Shown piece after piece: positions 1-8,367 of a stretch of DNA of 34,485 nucleotides. The position numbers were made by a program, and so were the translations under genes. A model generated the notes under the pieces. It had not been told where the DNA came from, ran no database searches, and saw nothing but the letters and a program-made list of their open reading frames with translations. The stretch comes from Nocardia jiangxiensis NBRC 101359 (GTDB lineage: Bacteria > Actinomycetota > Actinomycetes > Mycobacteriales > Mycobacteriaceae), in the NCBI RefSeq assembly GCF_000308615.1, contig NZ_BAGB01000070.1, forward strand, positions 1 to 34,485. Reading direction: 5' to 3'. How positions within the stretch are numbered: the stretch's first letter is position 1; every line of letters starts with the position of its first letter.

Positions 1-1718
1 TTCACGGGCAGCAACTCCACGGGGATATCGATGTGCCGGGCCCGGAGCCATTCCCCGAGTCCCTTGGCCTGTGGATCGAATCGGGCCTGATAGGCCACGC
101 CCTCGCCGAGCAGTCCCTCGACGATGAAGTTCACCGCCCGCAGATTCGGCAGGACGTGTCGGCTGACGGCCAGTTTCGCGGTCTCCGGCAGCAGTTCGCG
201 CAGCGCATCGACGGTCAGAGTGTGCGCCAGCCAGGCGAATTGCTCGTCGGTGCGGACCCAGACGCCGATATTGGCATTGCCGCCCTTGTCGCCGGACCGG
301 GCCATGGCGATGGTCCCCAGCGGTCTGCGCTCGGTTCCGCCCGATGAAACGAACTGCGGCACAGCAGGCTCGGGAACGCCGGCGAGCTCGGACGTCTCGG
401 CGGCGGGCGCGATGGCGACCTCGCGGCCATCCGGCAGCACCGCGACGTGCGGCACCTGCGCCGCGTCCACATACCCCGCGGTGAACACCCCGTAGGGACT
501 GCCGTTTCCCGGCGGTGCGGTCAGCGAGAATCCGGGATAGCTCGCCAGCGCCAATTCCACTGCCACACTGGAAAATGCCCGCCCGACCTTGTTCGGATCC
601 GGATCGCGGACCACGCAGCGCAGCAGCGCGCTGGCCTGCTCCTCGGTCTCGGCGTCGGGCCGGTCCAGGCGACTGAGGGTCCAGTCGAGTTCGGCCGGGC
701 GCACGGTCAGCCAGGACTCCAGCTGCCGACGCGCCAGTGCGGCCTTCTCCTCGATGTCCAGTCCCGTGAGGATGAAGGTCATCTCGTTGCGGAATCCGCC
801 GATCGTGTTGAGCGAGACCTTGGTTCGCGGCGGCGGGGCCTCCCCCGTCACACCGTCGATCAGCACCCGGTCCGGTCCCTGCTGGGTGAGCCGGATGGTG
901 TCCAGCCGCGTGGTCACGTCCGGTCCGGCGTATCGCGCGCTCTGGATCTCGTACATCAGCTGCGCGGCAACGGTATCCACGGTGACCGCGCCATCGGTAT
1001 CGGCATGTTTGGTGATGACGCTGCTGCCGTCCCGCCGCACCTCCGCGAGCGGAAATCCCGGACGTCCCAGATCACCGAGCTCGGTGAAGAACGCGAAATT
1101 GCCGCCGGTGGCCTGGGTTCCGCATTCGATCACGTGACCCGCCGTCACCGCACCGGCCAGGGCACCGTAATCGCCACGCCCCCAATCGAAATGGGCCGCG
1201 GCGGGGCCGACCACCAACGAGGCGTCGGTGACCCGGCCGGTCACCACGATATCCGCGCCCGCGGTGAGCGCCTCCGCGATACCCCATGCCCCCAGATAGG
1301 CGTTGGCGGTCAGCGGCGATCCGAGCCCGAGTTCACTCGCCCGCGGCAGCAGATCATCTCCGGCCACGTAGGCGATCTTCGGTGCGAGCCCGAGCTTTTC
1401 GGCCAACTCACCGACCCGCTGCGCCAGTCCGGCCGGATTCAGCCCGCCCGCGTTGGCGACGATCCGCACGCCGCGTTCCAGCGCCGTGCCCAGGCAGTCC
1501 TCCAACTGCCGCAGAAAAGTCTTGGCGTACCCGAGCGAGGGATCCTTCATCCGATCCCGCCCCAGGATCAACATCGTCAATTCGGCGAGATAATCGCCGG
1601 TCAGCACGTCGAGCGCACCGCCGTCGAGCATCTCCCGCATCGCGCCGGCCCGATCGCCGTAGAACCCGGAACAGTTCCCGATCCGGATCATCTCCGAATC
1701 GCTCGCCAAACCGCTCAT
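1..1718 (-). CDS. AtuA-family (DUF1446) acyl-CoA/terpene utilization protein, 3' end cut by window edge
   Basis: Reading the minus strand from the ATG at 1718 gives an open frame of about 572 residues that leaves the window at base 1. The start MSGLASDSEMIRIGNCSGFY, the segment around 'VANAGGLNPAG' and 'TGRVTDASLVVGPAA', and a C-terminal part with 'MARSGDKGGNANIG' match the acyclic terpene utilization AtuA family: an N-terminal DUF1446 domain followed by a small AtuA-like domain. AtuA proteins belong to acyclic terpene or branched acyl-CoA degradation, but the exact reaction is not settled, so the substrate here is unknown. A strong Shine-Dalgarno (GGGAGGCGG) lies about 8 bases before the ATG. 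Only a short C-terminal piece should be missing. The next gene to the left would probably be a CoA-carboxylase or acyl-CoA dehydrogenase, as in other atu clusters, but it is outside the window. Confidence 0.88.
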   Translation of the reverse strand, partial: MSGLASDSEMIRIGNCSGFYGDRAGAMREMLDGGALDVLTGDYLAELTMLILGRDRMKDPSLGYAKTFLRQLEDCLGTALERGVRIVANAGGLNPAGLAQRVGELAEKLGLAPKIAYVAGDDLLPRASELGLGSPLTANAYLGAWGIAEALTAGADIVVTGRVTDASLVVGPAAAHFDWGRGDYGALAGAVTAGHVIECGTQATGGNFAFFTELGDLGRPGFPLAEVRRDGSSVITKHADTDGAVTVDTVAAQLMYEIQSARYAGPDVTTRLDTIRLTQQGPDRVLIDGVTGEAPPPRTKVSLNTIGGFRNEMTFILTGLDIEEKAALARRQLESWLTVRPAELDWTLSRLDRPDAETEEQASALLRCVVRDPDPNKVGRAFSSVAVELALASYPGFSLTAPPGNGSPYGVFTAGYVDAAQVPHVAVLPDGREVAIAPAAETSELAGVPEPAVPQFVSSGGTERRPLGTIAMARSGDKGGNANIGVWVRTDEQFAWLAHTLTVDALRELLPETAKLAVSRHVLPNLRAVNFIVEGLLGEGVAYQARFDPQAKGLGEWLRARHIDIPVELLPV

Positions 1719-1921
1719 CCGCGTGCCGCCTCCCAACCCGAGCCGAGACCGTGCGGCGTCCTCGCCGCAACGCATACAGGGTCACACCGGCCCGAGAAAA
1801 AATCAAGCCCGCGTGCTTGTTATGTGATGCGGACGGGCGGGACCAGGTCGAATCACCGGCTGATGTCGGCGTTCGGGGGGCCGCGGGGCCGCCGGAGCGA
1901 CGCGGAGGCAAGATTTATACC

Positions 1922-2080
1922 GTGTCGCACTCCGTGATCGTGGTGGTACTTCTGGCCCTCGCCGGTTTTCTGATCGGCGGGGCCTTCACCACCTGGAAGA
2001 ACAACAGCAGGTTTCTCGCCGCCATCCTGGGCATCTGTGCCGTGCTGGCGGTGGTCGGCGCCGTGCTGTGGTGGCGGTAG
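1922..2080 (+). CDS. small two-helix membrane protein, unknown function
   Basis: A 52-residue protein from a GTG start, divergent from the AtuA-family gene. It is almost entirely two hydrophobic segments (about residues 4-21 and 32-49) joined by the short polar turn 'TTWKNNSR', and it ends in WWR. GGAGG at 1904-1908 precedes the GTG by 13 bases, which is a little far. The upstream bases remain open in frame, but their translation is arginine- and proline-rich and looks like an antisense shadow, so I start at the hydrophobic part. I know of no function. Such two-helix proteins are common in Nocardia and related genera. Confidence 0.6.
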   Translation: MSHSVIVVVLLALAGFLIGGAFTTWKNNSRFLAAILGICAVLAVVGAVLWWR

Positions 2081-2086
2081 GCGCGG

Positions 2087-3160
2087 TCAGGCGCCGTCCA
2101 GGCGGAAGATCTTCAGGTCCTCCGGAACGCCGCTGAGCGGTGCGGCGAACAGGCCGCGGCGATAGGGCCGCGCGGTGTGGCCGAGGTCGGCGAGCGTGTC
2201 CGGGCGCAGTGCGTCCAGGGTGGTCTGCGAAATCATGGTGTTGCCGTTACCGCCGGCCTCCATCACGCGGGCCGCGATGGTGACGTCCACGCCCAGCCAG
2301 TCGCCGCCGATCTCGCGCGGTGACCCGGTGTGCAGTCCGATCCGCATCTGCGGCCGATAACCCGGCACATCCAGCGCGGTCAACTGCCGTTTCGCGGCGA
2401 TGGCGGCGCGCACGGCGGCATCGGGACTCAGGAAGACCGCCATCACGCCGTCGCCCATGCGTTTGATCACCCGGCCGCCACGGTCCACGATCGGCGGTTC
2501 GATCGCGGTCGCGACCCGACGCAGGAATTCCAGCGTCGCCTCGTCTCCGGCGGTCAGCGACCAGCGGGAGAACGACACCAGATCGGTGAACATCACAGTT
2601 ATCGGCTCGCTACCTTTTCCGCGGCCGACCCGCTCCAGCATCGCCTGCCACACCTGCAGCGCGCCGAGGCCGATCTCCTTGGCCGCACTGGGCGTATCGC
2701 CGACCAGTTTGTCCGCCGCGCGCGCCACCGCCTGCGGCCCGCCGGGCCCGGAAACCGACAGCGGATCACCGAAAGCCGGGTCGCCGGGCAGGTTTTCGCG
2801 CGCCTTGCGGATCACGCCGATCAGGTCCGTGCGCTGATTCGCGACGGACATCAGCGCGGACAACTGTCCGGCACGCAACCGGGCGCCCGACCGGCGATCG
2901 GTCGGCTCCGCATCGACCGGCGTGAGCGGAATCACCACGTCCGGGCCGGTTTCCGGACGTCCGTCACGCGACGGTGGACCGCCGTTCACGGCTTCCTCGC
3001 TCTCGCCGCCCTGCTGCGGCCTCGCCAACTTGCGACGGCCGGAGGAATTACCGGCATCGCCGGTGCGACGCGCATTTTCGCCGTCGGCGGAGGAGGATTC
3101 ACTCACGCCCCGAGCGTATCTCAGACGCCCTGCGGTAGGTGGATCGTCGATAATCGCCAC
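2087..3160 (-). CDS. class III adenylate/guanylate cyclase domain protein
   Basis: The protein has 357 residues. The first about 95 are polar and low-complexity, residues 95-180 are helical ('SALMSVANQRTDLIGVIRKA'), and 186-350 form a class III nucleotide cyclase catalytic domain. Visible catalytic residues are the metal-binding Asp193 in 'MFTDLVSF', Asp237 in 'KRMGDGVMAVF', the purine-contacting Lys233, Asp292 and the transition-state Arg298. The position usually held by the transition-state Asn is Thr294 ('GVDVTIAARV'), so activity may be altered. No transmembrane helix is visible, so it is probably cytosolic. The GTG at 3160 follows AGAGGTGAAC at a good distance and was preferred over a GTG at 3106. 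It could make cAMP, or it could be a regulatory pseudo-cyclase. Confidence 0.85.
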   Translation of the reverse strand: MAIIDDPPTAGRLRYARGVSESSSADGENARRTGDAGNSSGRRKLARPQQGGESEEAVNGGPPSRDGRPETGPDVVIPLTPVDAEPTDRRSGARLRAGQLSALMSVANQRTDLIGVIRKARENLPGDPAFGDPLSVSGPGGPQAVARAADKLVGDTPSAAKEIGLGALQVWQAMLERVGRGKGSEPITVMFTDLVSFSRWSLTAGDEATLEFLRRVATAIEPPIVDRGGRVIKRMGDGVMAVFLSPDAAVRAAIAAKRQLTALDVPGYRPQMRIGLHTGSPREIGGDWLGVDVTIAARVMEAGGNGNTMISQTTLDALRPDTLADLGHTARPYRRGLFAAPLSGVPEDLKIFRLDGA

Positions 3161-3301
3161 CGTTCACCTCTCTATCGGACGGAGCGAACACGGCACTGGG
3201 TCCGCCGATGGATAGTGTTTGGTTGCTGACACGATGCTACGCACCGGTATTTCGGTGTCAAAGGGCTGTACTCAACAGTTAACCGAGGATTTCCATACGC
3301 A

Positions 3302-3337
3302 CATCGGCCCGATGCGCCCAGGCGCATCGGGCCGATG
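3302..3337. terminator. 17-bp perfect hairpin, possible terminator of the ABC exporter operon
   Basis: CATCGGCCCGATGCGCC (3302-3318) is exactly complementary to 3321-3337, with only CA between the arms. It lies about 110 bases beyond the permease stop codon (minus strand) and upstream of the cyclase start. There is no T-run, as is common for actinobacterial terminators. It is symmetrical and could act on either strand. Confidence 0.6.
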
Positions 3338-3446
3338 GTGTCACGCCGAGCGGGCAGTGCGCGGCATGAGGAGGGTGCGGCGATCGCCCGACGCGACCGC
3401 CTCCCACCCCGGGCAGCGAGGGAAGCTCCCTGGGGAGTCGTGCGAC

Positions 3447-4265
3447 TCAGGCGTCGCGTTTGTTCACCACGAACAGGGCCCCGCCGAAGATGATCGCCAC
3501 GATGACCGCGAAGTAGACCAGCGCACCCCACGGACCCCAGTGCCAGGGCAGATCGCCGCCACCGGCCGTGCCCAGGAATCGTCCGGCGTTCTGGAACGGC
3601 AGGAAGACCTCGATATTGCGGCCGACCTTGCCGAATGCGCCGACGATCGGCTCGATCAGCACCGGCCACACGATCAGCAGCGACAGCGCACCGGCCGACT
3701 GCCGGATCAGCGCGCCCACGCCGACCGCGAGGAACACCACCAGCGCCACGAAGATCGGCACCGAGTAGAACACGTGCGCGTCACCGTGCGACAGGCTCAT
3801 GTTCCGGCCCGCGTCCTGGGAGAGCATCACCTTGAAGATGAGGAAGCTCAGGAGGGTCAGCACCACCGAGAGCACCGCGGCGGCCACGGCGATCAGCCCG
3901 GCCTTGGCCAGCAGGACGCCGGTGCGGTTCGGCGCGGCCAGGAACGTCGCGCGGATCGTGCCGAAGCGGTACTCACTGGTGATCGCGAGCGCGGCCAGGA
4001 TCATGATCATGATGTAGCCGAATCCGGGCATCCCCTGCGAGGCGCCGGTGATCCCCAGTCCCGCAATGGAATTGCCCGGCGAGGGATCCTCGGCGATCAT
4101 CGGATGTCCGTTGGCGAGCTGCCGGTGATACTCGTTGACGCTGACATTGACCAGCAGGCTGAACAGCGCCGCCATCCCGAGTGCGAACACGACGGTCAGC
4201 GCCGTGCACCACATCGGCGACCGCGTCGAGGTGAGTTTGATCCGTTCCGCCGTCAACACGCCCAT
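3447..4265 (-). CDS. ABC-2 type exporter permease
   Basis: A 272-residue membrane protein. It begins 'MGVLTAERIKLTSTRSP', the typical start of ABC-2 permeases, followed by about six hydrophobic helices (near residues 20-40, 80-100, 120-145, 165-190, 200-220 and 240-265) and a basic C-terminal tail (NKRDA). The segment 'TSEYRFGTIRATFLAAPNR' between helices 2 and 3 is the characteristic cytoplasmic loop of this family. Its ATG overlaps the TGA of the ATPase gene upstream, so the two are translationally coupled and should form one transporter. The exported substrate cannot be told from sequence. Related pairs export drugs, lipids or peptides. Confidence 0.88.
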   Translation of the reverse strand: MGVLTAERIKLTSTRSPMWCTALTVVFALGMAALFSLLVNVSVNEYHRQLANGHPMIAEDPSPGNSIAGLGITGASQGMPGFGYIMIMILAALAITSEYRFGTIRATFLAAPNRTGVLLAKAGLIAVAAAVLSVVLTLLSFLIFKVMLSQDAGRNMSLSHGDAHVFYSVPIFVALVVFLAVGVGALIRQSAGALSLLIVWPVLIEPIVGAFGKVGRNIEVFLPFQNAGRFLGTAGGGDLPWHWGPWGALVYFAVIVAIIFGGALFVVNKRDA

Positions 4266-5236
4266 CAGAGCGCACCTCCCATCACCTGATCGAGACCTTC
4301 GCCGTGGTACTGCACCGCGCCTCCGGTCAGCCGCATGAACGCCTCCTCGAGCGAAGCACGTTGCGGCGCGAGCTCGTACAGTGTGATGCCGTTCGATCCG
4401 GCCAATTCGCCGACGGTATCGCTGGTTTCGCCGATCACCGTGAGCGCCGGGACCGGATCGACGGGACGGCCGTCGGGGGTGACCCGCTCGTTCCCGTCCT
4501 CGCGCACCGTCATCCCCTTCGAGGTCAGCAGGCTGCGCAGCTGATCCAGCTGCGGACTACGCACGCGCACAGTCGATTCCGAGGCGCGTTCGATGAAATC
4601 GGCGGTGCTGGTGTCGGCGATGAGCTTGCCGCGGCCGATCACGACCAGATGATCGGCGGTCTGCGCCATCTCCGAGAGCAGATGACTCGACACCAGGACG
4701 GTGCGGCCCTCCGCGGCCAGCCGCTGCATGAACCGGCGGATCCACAGGATGCCCTCCGGGTCCAGGCCGTTCACCGGCTCGTCGAACAGCAGGATCTGCG
4801 GATCCCCCAGCAGCGCCGCGGCCAGCCCCAGCCGCTGGGACATGCCCAGGGAGAACCCACCGGCTTTCTTGTCCGCCGCCTCGGCCAACCCGACCAGCCG
4901 CAGCACCTCCTCGACCCGCGTGTCGGCCAGATCGTTGGAGGCGGCGAGCCAGCGCAGATGGGCCCGCGCCGACCGGTTCGGATGCACCCATTTCGCATCG
5001 AGCAGCGCGCCGACGATGTGCAGCGGATGATCCAGCTGCTGGTACGGCTTCCCGTCGACCAGCGCGACACCGGCCGTCGGCCGGTCCAGCCCCAGAATCA
5101 TCCGCATCGTGGTCGATTTGCCCGCACCGTTCGGACCGAGGAATCCGGTCACCTGGCCGGGCTCGACCTTGAAGGACAGATCGTCGACCGCGACGGTCGC
5201 ACCGAACCGTTTGGTCAAGCCCTTGACTTCGATCAT
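4265..5236 (-). CDS. ABC exporter ATP-binding subunit
   Basis: An ABC ATPase of 323 residues from the ATG at 5236 ('MIEVKGLTKRFGATVAV'). It has Walker A 'GPNGAGKSTT', the signature 'FSLGMSQRLGLAAALLGDP', Walker B 'LLFDEPVNGLDP' and the switch histidine in 'VLVSSHLLSEM'. The C-terminal about 100 residues form the extra domain usual in drug- or bacitracin-type exporters (DUF4162-like). An ATG at 5272 would add 12 residues, but its GGGAG is too close, and the canonical beginning of this family is at 5236. It overlaps the permease start by one base (TGATG), so both are made together. Its natural partner is the permease at 3447-4265. Confidence 0.9.
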   Translation of the reverse strand: MIEVKGLTKRFGATVAVDDLSFKVEPGQVTGFLGPNGAGKSTTMRMILGLDRPTAGVALVDGKPYQQLDHPLHIVGALLDAKWVHPNRSARAHLRWLAASNDLADTRVEEVLRLVGLAEAADKKAGGFSLGMSQRLGLAAALLGDPQILLFDEPVNGLDPEGILWIRRFMQRLAAEGRTVLVSSHLLSEMAQTADHLVVIGRGKLIADTSTADFIERASESTVRVRSPQLDQLRSLLTSKGMTVREDGNERVTPDGRPVDPVPALTVIGETSDTVGELAGSNGITLYELAPQRASLEEAFMRLTGGAVQYHGEGLDQVMGGAL

Positions 5237-5313
5237 GCGACCAGTCTCGCCGACGATCCCCCGAACGACCATCGCTCCCAGGTCGCGAGCCGGTCATCCC
5301 AGCGGATGATTTG

Positions 5314-6099
5314 TCAGAGAACCGGGGAGGACGCCTGAGCCCAGAATCGTTTCGGGATGCGGCCTGCTTCCCTGGCCAGGTAACCCGCTCTGACCGCGTC
5401 GGCCATGGCCGCGGCCATGAGGGCGGGACGGCGGGCCCGGGTGACGGCGGTGGCCAGCAGGACGGCCGAGCAGCCCAGTTCCATGGCCAGGGCGGCGTCG
5501 CTGGCGGTGCCGATACCGGCGTCGAGGATGACCGGGACGCCCGCGTCGGCGACGATCATCTCGATATTGTGCGGATTGCCGATGCCCAGGCCGGTGCCGA
5601 TCGGTGCGCCCAGCGGCATGACCGCCGCACAACCGGCGTCCTCGAGGCGGCGGGCCAGGATCGGATCGTCGGTGGTGTAGGGCAGGACGGTGAAACCGTC
5701 GTCGACCAATTGTTCTGCGGCGGTGACCAATTCGATGGCGTCGGGCAGCAGGGTGCGTTCGTCGGCGACGACCTCGAGTTTGACCCAGTCGGTACCCAGG
5801 GCCTCGCGGGCCAGTCGGGCGGTCAGCACTGCCTCCGCGGCGGTGCGGCATCCGGCGGTATTGGGCAACGGGGCGATGTCGAGGCTGCGCAGCAGGTCCA
5901 GGACTCCGGTGCCGCCCGCGGCGTCCACCCGGCGCATGGCCACGGTGGTCAGCTCGGTGCCCGAGGCCACCAGCGCCTCGGACAGCACCGCCAGATTCTC
6001 GGCGCCGCCGGTGCCCATGATCAGCCGCGAGCCGAATTTCCGGTCGGCGATCTGCAGGGGTTCGATCGCCGGATGTCCGGCGGGGATCAGCTCAGCCAC
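5314..6099 (-). CDS. thiG: thiazole synthase ThiG
   Basis: A 261-residue TIM-barrel protein. ThiG condenses 1-deoxy-D-xylulose 5-phosphate, dehydroglycine and the sulfur carried on ThiS thiocarboxylate to form the thiazole phosphate of thiamine. Visible family motifs are 'SRLIMGTGG' near residue 25, the Schiff-base lysine Lys107 in 'DWVKLEV', 'MPLGAPIGTGLGI' and 'VILDAGIGTASDAALAMELG' in the phosphate-binding end of the barrel. The start is a GTG at 6099 lying inside the last codons of thiS (8-base overlap), so translation is coupled. It is last in the thiO-thiS-thiG operon. The dehydroglycine donor is made by ThiO next door, as in aerobic bacteria lacking ThiH. Confidence 0.96.
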   Translation of the reverse strand: MAELIPAGHPAIEPLQIADRKFGSRLIMGTGGAENLAVLSEALVASGTELTTVAMRRVDAAGGTGVLDLLRSLDIAPLPNTAGCRTAAEAVLTARLAREALGTDWVKLEVVADERTLLPDAIELVTAAEQLVDDGFTVLPYTTDDPILARRLEDAGCAAVMPLGAPIGTGLGIGNPHNIEMIVADAGVPVILDAGIGTASDAALAMELGCSAVLLATAVTRARRPALMAAAMADAVRAGYLAREAGRIPKRFWAQASSPVL

Positions 6100-6304
6100 C
6101 CTGCACCGCCGTCAGCACCTCGATGTTCCAGCCGCGGCCGACCGGGGTGTCCCATGCCGATTTCGGGAACACCGCGCCGTCGACCGCGATCGCGACGCCC
6201 TGACAGGGCAGATCCAGCCGGGTCAGCAGTTCGCGCACGGTGAGTTCGTCGGCGAACTCGTGGTCCTCGCCGTTGACGGTCACGCCGATCGGGATCGTGG
6301 TCAT
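6092..6304 (-). CDS. thiS: sulfur carrier protein ThiS
   Basis: A 70-residue ubiquitin-fold protein ending in Gly-Gly, the C-terminus that is adenylated and thiocarboxylated to carry sulfur to ThiG. The sequence 'ITVNGEDHEF'-like start (here 'IGVTVNGEDHEF'), 'LTVRELLTRL', 'GVAIAVDGAVFP' and 'DTPVGRGWNIEVLTAVQGG' is typical from end to end. It overlaps thiO (ATGA) on one side and thiG on the other, so the three proteins are co-translated. No ThiF-like adenylating enzyme lies in the window. A MoeB/ThiF protein elsewhere would have to serve. Confidence 0.96.
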   Translation of the reverse strand: MTTIPIGVTVNGEDHEFADELTVRELLTRLDLPCQGVAIAVDGAVFPKSAWDTPVGRGWNIEVLTAVQGG

Positions 6305-7425
6305 CGATTACCTCCTGCCGAGGGCGCCGCGCCGGTGAAAAAGGCAGCGCCGGAAACGAGTGGGGATGTCTGCGCCGAAAAGCGTTGCGGGTCAGCCGCT
6401 TTCGCCTCGGGGAGTACGTCGTCGGCGAGCAGCGCCAGCACCGCGTCGACGGTGAGCGGCACACCCAGGATGCCGTTGCGGCCGTGTCCGGCGGCCACGA
6501 CGACGCGCTCGCTCAATCGGCCGATCAGCGGCAGGTTGTCCGGGGTGGCGGGCCGCGATCCGGCGCTCGCCTCGGTGAGTTCGTATTCGCCGAGCGCGGG
6601 CAGCACGGCCTCGGCGTCGGCGATCAGATCGCGCACACCGGCCACGGTCACCGCGGTGTCGAAACCGGCCTCGTACTGGGTCGCGCCGACGACGATCCCG
6701 TCCGCTCGGGGGACCAGGTAGATCGGCCGGCCGTGCACGCGGGCGCGGATGACCCGATGTGGTGGCGGCGGCGCACCCGGTCGATGACGTAGTCGCAGGA
6801 TTTCGCCCTTCAGCGGGTGTACCGCGAGTCCGGGCCACAGCCGGGCGGCAGCCGCACCGGTTGCCAGGACGATCCGGTCGAATTCGAGGTCGGCCAGGTT
6901 GTCCACAGCCTCCACCCTCATGTGAACACCCGATTGTTCACAACCCTGTCGCAGGGCGTCGACCAGGATGCGGTTGTCCACAGCCGGTTCGGTGGGCGCG
7001 AGCAGCCCCGCACGGGCAGTGCGGGCCAGACCCGGTTCGGCCGCGCGCACCCCGGCCCGGTCCAGCAGTTCGAGCCGATGGCCGTAGGAGCCGACGAAAT
7101 CGGCGATGGTGCGCAGGTCGGCGGCGTCGGCGGCATCCAATGCGACGGTCAGCGTCTCGTCCGCGACGAATACCGGAACGCCCGTCACGGCCGCGAGGCG
7201 CGCACCGAACTCGGGCCACCGCTCCAGCGAGGCCGCACCGAATTCCAACGGCGCCTGCTCACCGGGCCAGCCCTCGGACAGCGGAGCCAGCATGCCCCCG
7301 GCAACCCAGGACGCACCCGATCCGGGCGCCGGATCGAAGATCGTGACCTCCCACCCGGCCGCGGCAGCGGACCACGCCACTGCCGAACCGATCACACCCC
7401 CACCCACGACGGCCAACGTTCGCAT
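6301..7425 (-). CDS. thiO: glycine oxidase ThiO
   Basis: An FAD-dependent D-amino-acid-oxidase-type protein of 374 residues from the ATG at 7425 ('MRTLAVVGGGVIGSAVAW'). The Rossmann motif GGGVIG is at residues 8-13. 'GASWVAGGMLAPLSEGW' follows, and 'RPATPDNLPLIGRL' with 'GHGRNGILGVPLTVD' near the C-terminus is the FAD-binding end of the DAO family. ThiO oxidises glycine to dehydroglycine for ThiG. A GTG at 7434 is also in frame, but it sits inside the Shine-Dalgarno (AGGTGAAGG), so 7425 is the better start. First gene of the thiO-thiS-thiG operon, divergent from thiE. Confidence 0.95.
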   Translation of the reverse strand: MRTLAVVGGGVIGSAVAWSAAAAGWEVTIFDPAPGSGASWVAGGMLAPLSEGWPGEQAPLEFGAASLERWPEFGARLAAVTGVPVFVADETLTVALDAADAADLRTIADFVGSYGHRLELLDRAGVRAAEPGLARTARAGLLAPTEPAVDNRILVDALRQGCEQSGVHMRVEAVDNLADLEFDRIVLATGAAAARLWPGLAVHPLKGEILRLRHRPGAPPPPHRVIRARVHGRPIYLVPRADGIVVGATQYEAGFDTAVTVAGVRDLIADAEAVLPALGEYELTEASAGSRPATPDNLPLIGRLSERVVVAAGHGRNGILGVPLTVDAVLALLADDVLPEAKAADPQRFSAQTSPLVSGAAFFTGAAPSAGGNR

Positions 7426-7443
7426 TACCTTCACCTCGCTCGG

Positions 7444-7483
7444 TTCCGCCTCGCGGAATCCGTACGCTGCGGGAACACCCGCA
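7444..7483 (-). promoter_or_regulatory. two small hairpins in the thiO leader
   Basis: TTCCGC (7444-7449) pairs with GCGGAA (7453-7458), and TGCGGG (7468-7473) pairs with CCCGCA (7478-7483). Both are perfect and lie in tandem just before thiO, in the 147-base region shared with thiE. They could form a structured leader for the thiOSG message. No T-run follows and no known riboswitch core is visible. Confidence 0.35.
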
Positions 7484-7559
7484 TCGGATCGGCATCACCG
7501 CGCGGCCGCCTTCGCAGCGGAGATGCCGGACGTATTTCGTCCCCCAACGGTAGCGCGGC

Positions 7560-7565
7560 TACGGT
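7560..7565 (+). promoter_or_regulatory. candidate -10 element for a leaderless thiE transcript
   Basis: TACGGT fits the actinobacterial TANNNT -10 pattern and ends 7 bases before the GTG of thiE, which would put the transcription start on the start codon itself. The GAGG before the GTG is too close to be a normal ribosome binding site. No clear -35 is seen. Confidence 0.4.
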
Positions 7566-7572
7566 CGAGGGC

Positions 7573-8277
7573 GTGCAACCGTCCCACCAGTTCCGGCCCG
7601 TAGCCCCTCGCGAACGTCTCGCCTCCGCTCGGCTGTACCTGTGCACAGATGCCCGCCGCGACAAGGGCGATCTGGCCGCATTCGCCGAAGCAGCCCTGGC
7701 GGGCGGGGTGGACATCATCCAGTTACGCGACAAGGGTTCGGCGGGCGAGGAACGATTCGGCCCGCTCGAGGCGCGCGCGGAGCTCGGCGCACTCGCCGCG
7801 CTCAAGGCCGCCGCCCGGCGCCACGGCGCACTGGTCGCGGTGAACGACCGCGCCGACGTCGCCTTCGCCGCGGGCGCCGACGTCCTACACCTGGGTCAGG
7901 ACGATCTGCCGCCCTGGTACGCCCGCCGCATCCTGGGCCCCGACGTGGTGATCGGACGTTCCACGCACGATCCGGAGCAGGCCGGGAAGGCCACGACCGA
8001 GGAACACATCGACTACTTCTGCACCGGCCCGGTCTGGACCACGCCCACCAAGCCCGGCCGCAGCGCCGCCGGACTCGACCTGGTCCGCAGCACCGCCGAG
8101 GCCGAGCCGACCCGCCCGTGGTTCGCCATCGGCGGCATCGATGACGCCCGCCTCCCCGAGGTCCTCGACGCGGGCGCGACCCGCATCGTCGTGGTCCGCG
8201 CCATCACCGAGGCCGACGACCCCGAAACCGCCGCCCGCGCACTCAAATCCCGCCTGGAGGAGAACGGCGCCGCCTGA
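7573..8277 (+). CDS. thiE: thiamine-phosphate synthase ThiE
   Basis: A 234-residue TIM-barrel enzyme that joins hydroxymethylpyrimidine diphosphate to thiazole phosphate, making thiamine phosphate. The characteristic stretches are 'ARLYLCTDARRDKGDLAAF', 'GGVDIIQLRDKG' (pyrimidine diphosphate site), 'VNDRADVAFAAGADVLHLG', 'VIGRSTHDPEQA', 'PTKPGRSAAGL' and 'FAIGGIDDARLPEVLDAGA' (phosphate site). It closely resembles M. tuberculosis ThiE and stands in the same place, divergent from thiO. The GTG at 7573 is the most plausible start, as discussed for the -10 element. About 13 residues precede the conserved part. The open frame runs further upstream but is antisense to thiO. Confidence 0.95.
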   Translation: MQPSHQFRPVAPRERLASARLYLCTDARRDKGDLAAFAEAALAGGVDIIQLRDKGSAGEERFGPLEARAELGALAALKAAARRHGALVAVNDRADVAFAAGADVLHLGQDDLPPWYARRILGPDVVIGRSTHDPEQAGKATTEEHIDYFCTGPVWTTPTKPGRSAAGLDLVRSTAEAEPTRPWFAIGGIDDARLPEVLDAGATRIVVVRAITEADDPETAARALKSRLEENGAA

Positions 8278-8367
8278 TCGCCAGTGTGATCCCCTGCGGC
8301 AGAACATGATCACCACGCACAGCAGCGATCGGCCCTCCGTTGCGATGGGTCGATTGCCGAATATGGC

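Noticed and set aside
447..1937. Long open frame on the plus strand opposite the AtuA-family gene
   Set aside because: Its product is rich in Arg, His and Gly without any domain, as expected of the antisense of a high-GC gene. The minus-strand reading gives a clear protein family.
3435..3448. Short dyad GAGTCG / CGACTC at the permease stop codon
   Set aside because: Only 6 bp with a 2-base loop, partly within the coding end. The 17-bp hairpin further on is a better terminator candidate.
7426..7572. TPP riboswitch before thiO or thiE
   Set aside because: Neither the CTGAGA block nor the conserved second half of the aptamer is seen on either strand.
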